NCBI RefSeq assembly: GCF_033568475.1
Contig: NC_133122.1
Coordinates: 9,972,701 to 10,036,700 of the forward strand
Direction of reading: 5' to 3'
Source: Henckelia pumila
Taxonomy: Eukaryota > Streptophyta > Magnoliopsida > Lamiales > Gesneriaceae
DNA length: 64,000 nt
The position numbers and the translations under genes are program-made. Numbering within the stretch: the first letter of the stretch is position 1; the number at the start of each line of letters is the position of its first letter. Under the pieces are notes generated by a model. The model saw nothing but the letters and a program-made list of their open reading frames with translations. It was not told the origin of the DNA and made no database searches. Shown here piece by piece: positions 1 through 10,200 of the stretch.

Positions 1-928
1 CCAACATCAGTCGAGGTTTAGGAGTATCAGTAGGTTTCTTTGGAGACTGTTCTGGTCCAGTAATTCTCAAAGGCTTGTTAGAAAACATTGGAGCCTTGAG
101 TTTTTGATCCGTCTTCCTTGTCTCTTTCATCTTCTTCAGATAATCATTGAATTTCCTAGTCATGAGTGAGATCGAATCATCCTCTAAATTAGACTGATGA
201 ACTTCTTGGTGGAATTGAACATACTCCTCATATGTAGGCTTTGAAGCTTGAAGTGCTATAGATTTCCCTTTATCATTCTCTTGTGCTGATGAGTTCATCT
301 CGAATACTTGAAGGATACTTATCAGTTCAGTCATCTTCATCTTTGAAGTGTCTTTTACTTCTTAAAGCGCCAAAATCTTCCCATTGAATCTTTTTGGCAA
401 AGACCGAAGGACTTTGTTTACCATATTCTCACTGGCTATAGGTCCTCCAAGAGTATGTGCCTCTGTAGCTATCTCCCTAAGCTTCTTATCATAATCAGCA
501 ATAGTCTCATTCTCATCCATCCTGATATTCTCAAATTTTGCGTTCAACAATCTCAGTCTTGTTCTTCTCACACTATCAGTACCTTCACAGTGTTCTTGAA
601 GAGCATCCCACACATCCTTGGCAACTGTGCAGTCAGATATGATTCCAAACATTCTCATATCCACAGATGAAAAGATTGCATTGATTGATTTAGCATTGTA
701 GCTTGAGCTTTGTGTTTCCTCAGCGGTCCAAGTCTCTTCTGGCTTGATGATGTAATCTCCTTCTGGATCTAATATCTTTGGAGGATTCCAACCAGTCAGA
801 ATACTTTGTCATGCACGAACATCCATCGCCTTGATGGTATATCTCATCCTTGTCTTCCATAGTGCATAATTCGTGTCATCAAGAACCGGAGGTTTCAAAA
901 ACGAGTTTGCAACAGACGATGAGTCCAT
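1..928 (-). pseudogene. Copia retrotransposon gag, decayed and truncated by the window edge
   Basis: Read on the minus strand from the ATG at 928, the frame opens with MDSSSVANSF and continues as a Copia-type gag: an N-terminal DUF4219-like segment with NYALWKTRMR, then a UBN2/gag-polypeptide region (VWDALQEHCEG, RLRLLNAKFENIRM, IADYDKKLREIA). Two in-frame stops break it: TGA at 810-812, where a Trp or Arg codon would be expected, and TAA at 362-364. The frame is otherwise continuous to base 1, so protease, integrase and RT would lie outside the window to the left. A primer-binding site and LTR lie directly upstream at 987-999 and 1002-1807. A UBN2-type gag forms the particle that packages element RNA. 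This copy cannot make a full-length protein. Family assignment is firm; lineage within Copia is not resolved. Confidence 0.8.
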
Positions 929-986
929 CTTATTCTCTGTAATAAAATAAACAAACCAGGATCAGTTCTTAGTGTATCAATAATAT

Positions 987-999
987 GGCTCTGATGCCA
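987..999 (-). promoter_or_regulatory. Primer-binding site (tRNA-iMet type) of the left Copia element
   Basis: On the minus strand this reads TGGCATCAGAGCC, one base from the plant initiator-Met PBS TGGTATCAGAGCC. It lies 2 nt from the LTR end and 59 nt upstream of the gag ATG, the expected 5' LTR - PBS - gag order. Confidence 0.8.
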
Positions 1000-1001
1000 C
1001 T

Positions 1002-1807
1002 TGTAAGGAAATAAAGGTTGCACATAAACAGTTTGAGGTGTTGTCACAAGGTGTTGACAACACCTACAATAACATCTTGAGTAATTTGCAGCGAAATATA
1101 ATTAAGGCGTGAATAAAATAAACAAGCAACCAAAACAATAGACTCAATTGATTTAAGCAAGAGTATAAAATACTCTTGCAGCGCCTCAGGGCAAAACTTC
1201 ACTAGAAACGAATCAAAGAGTTTTACAAACCCTAAAACTAGTGATTATTGTAAAATCAATTTCTCAAAAAACATATGAGAAAATAAACTGTAAAAATAAC
1301 TCCTAAAAATTCTATGCAAGATAAAACAAATAAAATAGAGTAAGGAGTTGAAAATCTTGATGCCAAAACTTGTAGAGACGAAAACACTCTTTGATCAATG
1401 ATATACAAGTGTTCTTCAATGCATCAAGTAACCACGACCGATTCAAGCTTCCAGAAGATCTTCAATCCTTCGTTTCGACGTACATGAAGCTCTTAGACTC
1501 AATCTCTATCTCGGTCTCTCTTAAGTCCATATACAGGCTAGAGTCCTTCTTTAAGATGTTTCCTTGTAGACATAGGATTCTAGATCTTGTTCCTTTTTTA
1601 TCACGTCAAATCTACTAAGTAAAGAAAGATATATATTAGACTTGATATGATAAATATTATAATAAGCTTATCAATATCTCAAATCAATTTATTCAAGGAA
1701 ATAAATCACTTAAATAAATATTACTTCATGTCCAAGGAAGGCAAAAGATACTAAATAAAATCTTTTTAGAATTAAGAGATTTTAAGGAATAAAATATTCC
1801 TTTCACA
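1002..1807 (-). repeat. 5' LTR of the left Copia element (about 0.8 kb)
   Basis: In plus orientation the segment starts TGTAAGG and ends CCTTTCACA, so it has TG...CA termini with an imperfect terminal inverted repeat. It abuts the PBS. A hairpin (AGGTGTTGTCA paired with TGACAACACCT) lies near the left end at about 1034-1064. The right boundary at 1807 is inferred only from the terminal dinucleotide and inverted repeat, because the partner LTR is outside the window. Confidence 0.6.
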
Positions 1808-1843
1808 TGTGTTATGAATGCTATCTGTTGGAGTGAAATAATT

Positions 1844-2031
1844 GCCCCAGCAGGTAGAGCGATCGAACCATGGCGCTTGGGCTGCTGTGCGGTTTAAAAG
1901 ATTTGAGTTGCATCATTACCACCAGTTATAACTTTTGGTAAAGCGGCAAGCGCTCGGTCCTACAATTTGTATCAGAGCCAAGGTCATGGGTTCGATTCCC
2001 ATTGATTACAAGAAGTGCATGAGAAGTAGAT
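1844..2031 (+). mobile_element. Candidate tRNA-derived SINE with flanking direct repeats
   Basis: About 188 bp lies between two 18-bp direct repeats, TGTTGGAGTGAAATAATT at 1826-1843 and the same with one mismatch at 2032-2049, which look like a target-site duplication. Inside there is a perfect Pol III B-box (GGTTCGATTCC, 1989-1999) in a tRNA-like context. A-box-like matches sit near 1850 (GGTAGAGCG) and 1934 (TGGTAAAGCGG). There is no clear poly-A tail. It could instead be part of the surrounding LTR that happens to resemble a tRNA. Confidence 0.5.
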
Positions 2032-2693
2032 TGTTGGAGTGCAATAATTAAAACGTAAATAATAACACCAAACCAACTTAAAAATACTCAAGAATTAGTA
2101 CTTGTGCGGTGTCTCATGACAAAAACTTTCACTAAAAAATTGTAAATTATTTTACAAAAACCTTAATACTAGTTAACGACGTGAAAAATCAATTTTCTCA
2201 AAATATGTGAGAAAATAAAACATAAAAAGAAAAACTCCCTATGAAACAACTGATGCCAAAAACGCAGACAACCGGAATTCGACCCTAGTTGCCAAAACTC
2301 GAGAGACACAAAAAGTGCTCTCCACACTCCAAGGCAACAAGGGAAGTTGGCAAGCACGTCTGTGCAAAAATTCTCTTTCTTCAATGCTTCAGAACTTTGT
2401 AATGATTTTGCCTTTGCTTTTATGAAGTCTATATCTCTCAAACTCTTGTTTCTTTCATGCTCAATATCTCTCAATGTTCTTCTTTTCTGCTTCTCAAATT
2501 CTCCCTCTTTTTAAGTGTGAGAATCCTATCTTCATTTATCTTAATCTTGTATCCTTTTTCAAATGTGAAAAACAAATCCCTACAAAGAATAAAGAAATTA
2601 ATTAGAAGATAGATAATTGAGAGATGATATCTCCTAGTTTAAAATATATGCATCCAACTCTTTCCTAGTTTAAGATATCTCAACCCTTATCAA

Positions 2694-2842
2694 TTCAGTC
2701 GATGCTACCCCACCCGGGCAGTGCCCGAGTGGGGTAGCAACGGCCCGGATCACCAGAGAGATCACATGATGTGATCTCCCGGGTGATCCGGGCCATTGAT
2801 GCTGGCAGATCGGGCAGTGCCCGACTGCCAGCATCGACTGAA
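2694..2842. repeat. GC-rich cloverleaf-like triple hairpin inside the LTR
   Basis: A 13-bp outer stem (TTCAGTCGATGCT at 2694-2706 with its exact complement at 2830-2842) encloses three hairpins. The first is 2704-2738, with arms GCTACCCCAC/GTGGGGTAGC, an inner CGGGC/GCCCG and loop AGT. The second is 2742-2794, with arms GGCCCGGATCACC/GGTGATCCGGGCC and a perfect inner palindrome with GAGATCACAT arms at 2758-2778. The third is 2798-2835, with arms GATGCTGGCAG/CTGCCAGCATC and TCGGGC/GCCCGA around loop AGT. The surroundings are AT-rich. Confidence 0.9.
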
Positions 2843-2997
2843 CCCCCCTTATCTATGATATATACATGATAATAATTTTAATCAATAATCCAAGAAAGAC
2901 AAAACTCTTAAAGAGTATCTTTCAAATCATGAAAATATATTAATGAATAATTAAATCCTCTCAATCTCCATTTTTCACCTTTCTGAACAAGACACGC

Positions 2998-3045
2998 GAC
3001 TCCCCTTGAATTTAAACTTATCAAATCAGTACTCCCCCTGAATTT
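2998..3045 (-). promoter_or_regulatory. Duplicated polypurine-tract-like sequence
   Basis: On the minus strand two similar tracts occur about 32 nt apart, AAATTCAGGGGGAGT and AAATTCAAGGGGAGT, the second just before the LTR end at 2994. Paired AGGGGGAG tracts upstream of the 3' LTR are a known feature of some plant Copia elements. Confidence 0.6.
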
Positions 3046-3323
3046 AACGCAATTCCTGAGTGTTGTCTCTAGATGTTGGCAACAGCTGCACACAACACTC
3101 ACCAAATACCTGTTCAAATCAAAGCACGTAGTGACCTGAAAATTTAATCAAAACAACATAAACAATTATATATCAAACAAACTAAACCAGAGCAAAGAGA
3201 GTTTTAATACCAACTCAAAATACATAAAACCAATAACTTAAAAGCTTAAAACTGATTGCTCTGAGAGTAGCCAATGTTTTTTCCATCAGAGCCAGAGCCA
3301 GCACCATCAGCTTGTTCTTCTTC

Positions 3324-4145
3324 TTATCCCTTTTTTTGTCCAGAAGATTTGCCAACGCCAAGTAGACTTCTGTATTGAACCAAGAGGGCTTCATAATAAG
3401 TAACGTCTGTCTTGGCCTGAGTGATCTTCTGTGCATCATGCATCATCTGGGCTTGGTTAGATGCCGAGTCCAGTTGAAGAGTGGAACAGGGTGGTATTGA
3501 TGTGAAACTGACGAGTTCAGTATTGCTAATATCTGGCACAACATCTGAATCTGTCCAAGAAAGATCTAGCTTTCTTTGGCCTTTAAGAAAAGCAGGTGAT
3601 AGCTTCAGTTCTTCCACAGCATCAGAGAATGGTTCATCATCATTCTTCTCAGAACCTTGTGACTCCAGTATTGCATAAATCAGAGAAGGAAAAGGAAGCT
3701 TGTAAGTGACCAGTCCATAATCTGCATATTGCATCACTGTGTTGAACACAAGTCTTCCAAAGTTGAATGTTGTGTCAGTCCCTACAACATATAACACAGC
3801 GACCTGATGTTTTGGGACACTTGTGACATTTGAGGACGATGTCCAAGTCTTCACAACTGTTTTGTGAAGAACCGAATACAAATAAGTAAGCCTTGCTGCA
3901 GACAGTTTGTGGGGATGAGCAGGAAAGTGTCTTACATGACCACCTGTGATTACAGAGGTAATCACATCCAGAGTAGGCAGGACATCATCATCCACATCAG
4001 GAGAATTAAAGAACCCATTTATCAATGCTGGACTAAAAGCAAAAATCTGATCTCTCACATAAACTTTACCAAACTTTGCAGACTTGGGGTTCTTCACATC
4101 AGCAGTCAAATTTGTATAGAACTCTATAACGGTTAAACCAGTCAA
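3324..4145 (-). CDS. Putative plant transposon protein (TNP-like domain), 273 aa, N-terminus probably missing
   Basis: An open minus-strand frame begins MTGLTVIEFYTNLTADVKNP and contains YVRDQIFAFSPALINGFF and LTYLYSVLHKTVVKTW. These segments match my knowledge of the 'putative plant transposon protein' family, which occurs as an accessory ORF in plant LTR elements and whose molecular role is not established. The C-terminal third is low-complexity and polar and ends in a lysine-rich tail (SSGQKKG). It lies between an AT-rich segment upstream (4146 onward, probably a later insertion that cut off the start) and the polypurine tracts plus LTR downstream, which supports an accessory ORF at the 3' end of a retroelement. 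No catalytic motif is visible. Confidence 0.6.
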   Translation of the reverse strand: MTGLTVIEFYTNLTADVKNPKSAKFGKVYVRDQIFAFSPALINGFFNSPDVDDDVLPTLDVITSVITGGHVRHFPAHPHKLSAARLTYLYSVLHKTVVKTWTSSSNVTSVPKHQVAVLYVVGTDTTFNFGRLVFNTVMQYADYGLVTYKLPFPSLIYAILESQGSEKNDDEPFSDAVEELKLSPAFLKGQRKLDLSWTDSDVVPDISNTELVSFTSIPPCSTLQLDSASNQAQMMHDAQKITQAKTDVTYYEALLVQYRSLLGVGKSSGQKKG

Positions 4146-4850
4146 AACCGATCAAGAACTGATCTGACATGTCAAAAATTGGAAAACATGTTTTTCGAAT
4201 TTCTTTTATTTTTATTTGAAAAATTAAATTTTTATTCTTAAAATCTTTAATATTTTATTATATGTATATTATTATTTGAAATTTATATTTTGTGAAAATT
4301 ATTTTAGTAATATTATATCTTTTAATAAATTTATTTATTTATTTTAAAATCTATATCTTGAAAATATTTATAATTGTTCGGTCTTTAAATTATGATAAAT
4401 ATAATTTTTTTAGATAAATCTTTTAGTTTTTTAAAATTTAAAATAAAATATATTATTCAATATTTTATATTATATAAAAGATTTTCTAGTTCGATCAATT
4501 GAACCATTTTTTAAAAATAGATCAGTTCGATCACTAGTACGATTATAATAACATCTATATGAACAAAGATCGACTAACTTATCGAAGAAAATGACGATGC
4601 ATTCAACATCTTGAGAGCATGACGAGGAGATGGAGGGAAAAAAAAATAATTAAATCTTTCACTGTTATTTTAGTTTTGGTGCATCACAAACTATTACATG
4701 CTTTATTCATATAGAGGTAAGAAAAAGATTTACATATTTTGATTTTTTTTTAAAAAGCAAATATTATATTACAAAAATACATGTTTAATATTGAGTAAGT
4801 CTCTTGTAAAATGATATTACGTATCAAAATTCATAAAACGGGTCCTCAGT
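4146..4850. other. AT-rich spacer, possible degenerate MITE at its left
   Basis: No open frame of note. The ends of 4146-4545 carry loosely inverted GATC-AACTGATC sequences (about 4148-4168 and 4515-4535), suggesting a decayed MITE that truncated the TNP ORF. The rest, 4560-4850, shows nothing recognisable. Confidence 0.3.
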
Positions 4851-4959
4851 CCATAAGTTGAACATAGTACACCATAATAACATCAGAATACAAATAAAAA
4901 ATATAACTCGTTTAAACTCATTTTCAACACCACTTGATAGCCTCATAATTTCTTATTCA

Positions 4960-5745
4960 AACTTCCACAGAGCCCAGATACACATCATCAAGACCAACTT
5001 CACGAGAATTGGCATCAACCGAACTACCAGCGCTGCCATTTGCGAGACAAGAAGGAATCCTGGTACGTTTCACCCAAACAAAACCAATAAGAGAATACCA
5101 CTACACATTCATGTACACACTACCAAAAATTGTAAACATGCTTCAATAAACAGTAAAATTCTAAAAGACAGAAGGTCATGTTGAAGAAAAGTGAAACATT
5201 CGTTGAATATCTAAGCTCGTACTTGTAAGGCACATCACCAAAGTAAAAGAGGCAGCACAAACACGGTCATCCTTGCTGATATTTGCAAACAACAAAACTT
5301 TTAAATATCGTCGGATCCAATTAATCACAAGATAGACTAATGAACGGACAAGATGACTTTCCAATCAAGACAAACTTAAAGCTAGAATAAATAAATACTA
5401 AACTAACAAAAAAAACATCACATACCATTACAATGCTCAAGTCATCTCCAGCCCATTGTACTTTATTCGAAAAAGAGATTTTAATAGATAAACCATTAAA
5501 TTCATATTCATAAAGTACAAATGACCATATTGAAGAAAAGTGAAACGTTCATTGAACATAAGCTTGTGCTTGTAAGGTACATTAGTACTGACAATCACGA
5601 TCATTCTTAATGAAATTTGCAAACAAATGACACAAGATTTTTACTGTGCAAACAAATGACACCAAACACAACTTACATGGGATCCAATTAATAACATGAT
5701 ATACCAATGAATAGATAAGATGACTTTCCAACCAAGACAAACTTA
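4960..5745 (-). repeat. 3' part of host unit 1 with an internal tandem duplication
   Basis: This block is shared with the other units (about 15430-15830, 20265-20640, 36865-37500). In unit 1 a section of about 300 bp is present twice (about 5176-5450 and 5520-5745, the second continuing after a MITE at 6497-6560). Both begin with TTGAAGAAAAGTGAAAC and share GGATCCAATTAAT. A conserved patch at about 4970-5085 reads open in unit 1 (ending DDVYLGSVEV, then stop) and in units 2 and 4. It could be a further exon or 3' UTR; insertions and deletions between units argue against long coding stretches. Confidence 0.55.
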
Positions 5746-6496
5746 GGGAGTGTTTGGTAGAGCTTCTACAAAGTGCTTCTCAGCTTCTAGCTGCATAGAA
5801 GTGCTTTTGAGTATTTGTGAATGTTAAATTCTGCTTCAACTTCCACAACTTTTACCCAAAAGCAAAAACCTAAAATTTGATGTTTTTTCATCTTCTTCTT
5901 TTTTATTTATTTATTTAAGGTATAAAATTACAAGTAAACATATATACCGTTAAAAAAACTTATCATATTACATATGTTATTATTATTATTATTTATAAAA
6001 TATTTTTTTTTAATTTTACATTATTATTACAAGCATTTTTTTAAAAAATATTTTTTAAAATTTTACATTATTATTACAAGCATTTATTTAAATATATATA
6101 TATATATATATATTGCATTTTCATACATTTTCGTACATATCTTGTATATTTATACAAATTTTTTCATTTTTAATATTTTTATTAATCTTACATATTTTTT
6201 CAAGTATTCATCTTATAAAAAATAAAATATTTTTGATACAAAATTCATAATGTAAAATAATATATAAACTCATTTTTTATAGTGTGAGTATCAAAAATTA
6301 AATAATCAAATAAGGGTATGATTGTCATTTAGTTAAAAATTAAGTTTGGAAGCAATTATTTTCCAAACACTAAACTTTAGCTTGTATTAGCTTTCAACTT
6401 CTATTTTCAAACACTATCTACTTTAACTTCTCACCAACTTCAAAATAATTTCTAGTAAAATCACTTTTAAATAACTAAAAGCTCTTCAAAACACAC
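5746..6496. mobile_element. Harbinger-like MITE, 751 bp, TSD TTA
   Basis: Terminal sequences GGGAGTGTTTGGTAGAGC at the left and the inverted GTGTGTTTTGAAGAGC at the right flank an AT-rich core. TTA is present on both sides (5743-5745 and 6497-6499). The sister copy of the host sequence at about 5385 is uninterrupted (AAACTTAAAGCTAGAA), so the insertion point is exact. No transposase. Confidence 0.65.
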
Positions 6497-6559
6497 TTAA
6501 AGCTAAAACATATAGATACTAAACTAATGAAAAACATCACATAACAATGCTTAGGTCAT

Positions 6560-7200
6560 CTCCGCCCCCATTAAGTGATTTTAGTACTTCAAAACAACAC
6601 CATTTCTGCACCAAGGATAAAGTTGTTCTCCAATCCATCAACTCTTCTACAATCCATCAAAACTCTAAACTTAACTCCAAAATAAACATTTTAGAAATAG
6701 AAATTTCAGAAATTCATATAGTTTATATACAACAATTATTTTATTCCGTGAATTATTTATTAATCAATTAATATAAAAAATTACACTTAAACTATAATAT
6801 TAATTTATTCTTAACAATGAATTATAACTTAATTTAATCTTATTAAATAATTTTACCAAATAAGTTTAATAAAACCAATTCTTTACGAAAATTATCTTTA
6901 TTAATTAAATATAAAAATTAAATACTTACATAAAGAAATAAATAATTAAATTCAAGTCATTAATAAAATAGTTTACTTTAAATAACTTTATATTAAATAA
7001 TTTGTATCGTGAATCAAATACCAAACACAAATAAATTATACTATTGATTTGAATCTAATTTGAACTTTCGACATTTGTCCAAACATCAAAAGCACTTGAA
7101 AATGTTGAACTTTTTTTAGGTATTGATTGGAAGAGCTTGTAGGAAGCACTTTTCTAACTTTTCCTTCACATTTTTTTAAAATTACAGCTTCTGTATCCAA
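6560..7200. repeat. AT-rich composite insertion in intron/3' region of host unit 1
   Basis: About 640 bp absent from the equivalent place in unit 4 (near 37500). Its right part (about 7118-7180) resembles the arm of the MITE at 5746-6496 (GGAAGAGCTTGTAGGAAGC). The rest is AT-rich with no coding signal. Ends are not sharply defined. Confidence 0.4.
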
Positions 7201-7288
7201 ACTGACAATCTTAAAGCTATAATAAATACACAACCAAAGAGAAATAAATAAAGGAAAAATGCTTTAAGATATGATTTCATGATGAATT

Positions 7289-10200
7289 TTACCGTGAGCA
7301 GCTGAGAAGACAATTTTCAGCATGATCATCGGGAATCGTAATTTCTTTGCAACCCTAAAAATATATAACAAAAATTAACTTCCAAAGATGGTATGCCAAA
7401 GAAAAGATAACAGTGACAAAAAATTGAGCCTTTTGATGACACATTCATATTCCTCTTTTGCTCGTTCAATTCTACACTAAAATAATGGCTTTGATATTAT
7501 TTCAAACTTAATTGAAGACGACACTTGTGCTCATATCATGGCCTCAATCAATCATCAAACAACATTACTCAGCAACTCAAAGAATCTTTAAGCGTTTACT
7601 TCCAAATACCATGCCATGCGGAAACCACTCCATTTGATGCATTTAGAACTTGCTGAGCAACAAGGCACATATCTATGTTTTGTCTTCTATGTTACCTCTT
7701 TCCATCTCATATTTAATAGTTATTGACTGGGACAATAATATCAAAAAAGTAATGAATCCCTACTTTGAAAGCTAAAAGGAACCAGTAAAAATCCAAACTC
7801 CATAATAAACAGACGTGGGCTTTCATTTAATTTTAACTCAGTTTTGAATTTGCATGCCTAGCATGTGAGGCTATAAATGTTGTGGGCCCAAACGAATAGA
7901 GTCTCGTAGCAGGAGAGAAGCTATTCTGGAACAAGGCTCTGTTATGTCCCCACACGAACCCACACAACGAGTATACAAGAGGTTCACGCATGGGCGGTTC
8001 AAGCAGCCGCAGTTGGGCTAGTATATCCTTGCATAAAGATTGGAGTCTTCTATATTTTTAGATTACTTTATCCTTGTTTTATTTTATATTTATTTGAATT
8101 CTGCAGATTAGGATTATTGGTGGTTGTTTTTCTTTTGAATTTAAGATAGGGATAAGATCGTATTTGGCTTAGGTTGGAGTCTTTGAGTCTGATGTATTTA
8201 TTGAACCACAAGGAATGAATAAAGCATCAGAATTTTACCAAACAAAAACATCGTCAAGATCGAAGGTTCTCTTTTCAACGAGCCTTAAATTTACTCGTCA
8301 CCATTGGGCGCCAAGGTCGAAGATCGAACAAGAAGGAATTATATTCTGACTTGGACGATTTTATTCCCCAACGTCCCGTAACGAGATCTCAAACAAAGAA
8401 ACATAACAAATTGGTATCAGAGACAGGCGTTATGGGTGAATCGTCTGCGTCTCAGAAACAATTCGAGGCCTTCATGAAAATGTATATGGACGATAGAAAG
8501 GCACAGGAACAGGACCGGCAGGAGCTTCGTGCACAAATGGAGACATTATCACTGGAAATGGCGGCTATACGCACTGAAACTTTTGGTAACCGCGACAATA
8601 ACTCCAATTTCGACACCAACAGACAAAAGGAGAGGGATAACGGGGACTCCACTTCGAATTTTCCCAAATTTTCGAAACTGGTTTTTCCCAAATTTGATGG
8701 TCTCACCGACCCATTGGGGTGGCTCAGTCGCTGCGAACATTTTTTCCGCCACCACAACACAGCGGAGAATGCAAAGGTGGGTATGGCCTCTTACCACCTT
8801 GAGGGGGATGCGCAACTGTGGTTTTTGAAGGTGGAACGTGATGAACCAGTTTTGACTTGGGCAGATTTCAAGGAGCACTGTAACCAACGCTTTGGTCCAG
8901 CCTTGCGGTGCACCAAATTGGGGGAGTTAGCGAGGTTACGCCAAACTGGGACGGTTGATGAATATCAGCGACAATTTGAGCAATTGTCGACTCGGGCGAG
9001 TACCTTATCCCAAGATCAAGAAGTAGAACTCTTTATTACAGGTCTGAAGGAAAATATCTCAGCGGAAGTATTAGTGCATCTTCCCTTGACTCTACCCAGG
9101 GCGATGCAACTTGCGCGTCTCTACGAACAAAAATCTGGACAGCGTCGGCAAGATAGTGGGATTAACAGCAAGAAACCTTCAGGTACTCTTTCAACTCAAC
9201 CTTTTGTTAAACGTTTGAGTCGGGCTGAAATGGATGAGCGAAGAGCTAAGGGGTTGTGTTACAATTGTGACGAATTATATACATCGGGACACCGTTGCAA
9301 GAGGCTGTTCTGGATTGAGGCTTACGACCACCCGTATGTGGATGCAAATGACCCAGGCACCGAAGGACCCGAGATCTCCATTCATGCGATCACGGGCACC
9401 CAAGGGGCTCAAACTATGCAGATCCATGGTATCATCAGTCACCTTCCCTTCATTGTCTTAATTGATTCCGGCAGTACACACTGCTTCTTGGATGCTTCTT
9501 TGGCAGAGAAATTGACACTGATTATCGAGCCTCAGGCTTCTCTATGGGTGATTGTGGCCAATGGGCGTCGCCTACAATGTTTGGGGGTGTGTCGCAAGAT
9601 CTCTATCACATTGGGTGAACAACCATTCTGCATTGATTTTCTAGTGATTCCGTTACAAGGGTTTGGCGCTGTGTTGGGTGTGAATTGGCTCCGGAATCTC
9701 GGGGCGATACAGTGGGATTTTTCCAAGATGTGCATGTCCTTTACCCATAACAACCAAACAACAGTTTTGCAAGGAATAACAAAGGAACGTGATCACCATG
9801 TTGGCGAGCTTGCTGCCACACGAGTCGTGGACTCCACGCATGAGGATATGCCCTCTCTCTTGGAGGAATTCTCGTGTATTTTTTTGGAGCCTACTGGGCT
9901 GCCACCTTCTCGGAACTTTATGCATCGCATAATTTTGGAGCAAGGGACAAATCCAGTTGTCGTGCGACCTTACAGGTACCCCCATGCTCAAAAGGATGAA
10001 ATTGAGCGACAGTGTGCGGAAATGCTGGAAAAGGGCTTTATTCGCCCCAGTCATTCCCCCTTCTCATCACCGGTGCTGTTGGTAAAAAAATCAGATGATT
10101 CTTGGAGATTCTGTGTAGATTATCGTGCACTCAACACAAAGACAATCAAAGATAAGTTTCCGATTCCTATCATCGATGAATTATTGGATGAATTACATGG

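Larger units (their letters stand above)
1826..2994 (-). repeat. 3' LTR of a Copia-type element carrying the TNP-domain ORF
   Basis: In plus orientation it starts TGTTGGAGTG and ends GAACAAGACA. It resembles the neighbouring LTR at 1002-1807 in layout (shared stretches around the AACTTTCACTA and AATCAATTT blocks), so the two elements are related and similarly oriented. On the minus strand it follows purine-rich tracts at about 2998-3045, as a 3' LTR should. It contains the SINE candidate and a 149-bp GC-rich triple hairpin at 2694-2842. The left edge is uncertain. Confidence 0.5.

Noticed and set aside
1934-2000. tRNA gene
   Set aside because: B-box is perfect, but the A-box distance is too long, acceptor arms do not pair and no anticodon stem forms; a SINE-like origin fits better.
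5176-5622. Coding frames of 61-62 codons on the minus strand of unit 1
   Set aside because: The equivalent sequence in units 2, 3 and 4 has insertions, deletions and stops in every frame, so it is more likely 3' UTR or intron.
8351-8431. Gag start upstream of the ATG, inside the Gypsy 5' LTR
   Set aside because: The frame is open, but the first codon would be TTG and the stretch spans LTR end and PBS; the ATG at 8432 is the natural start.
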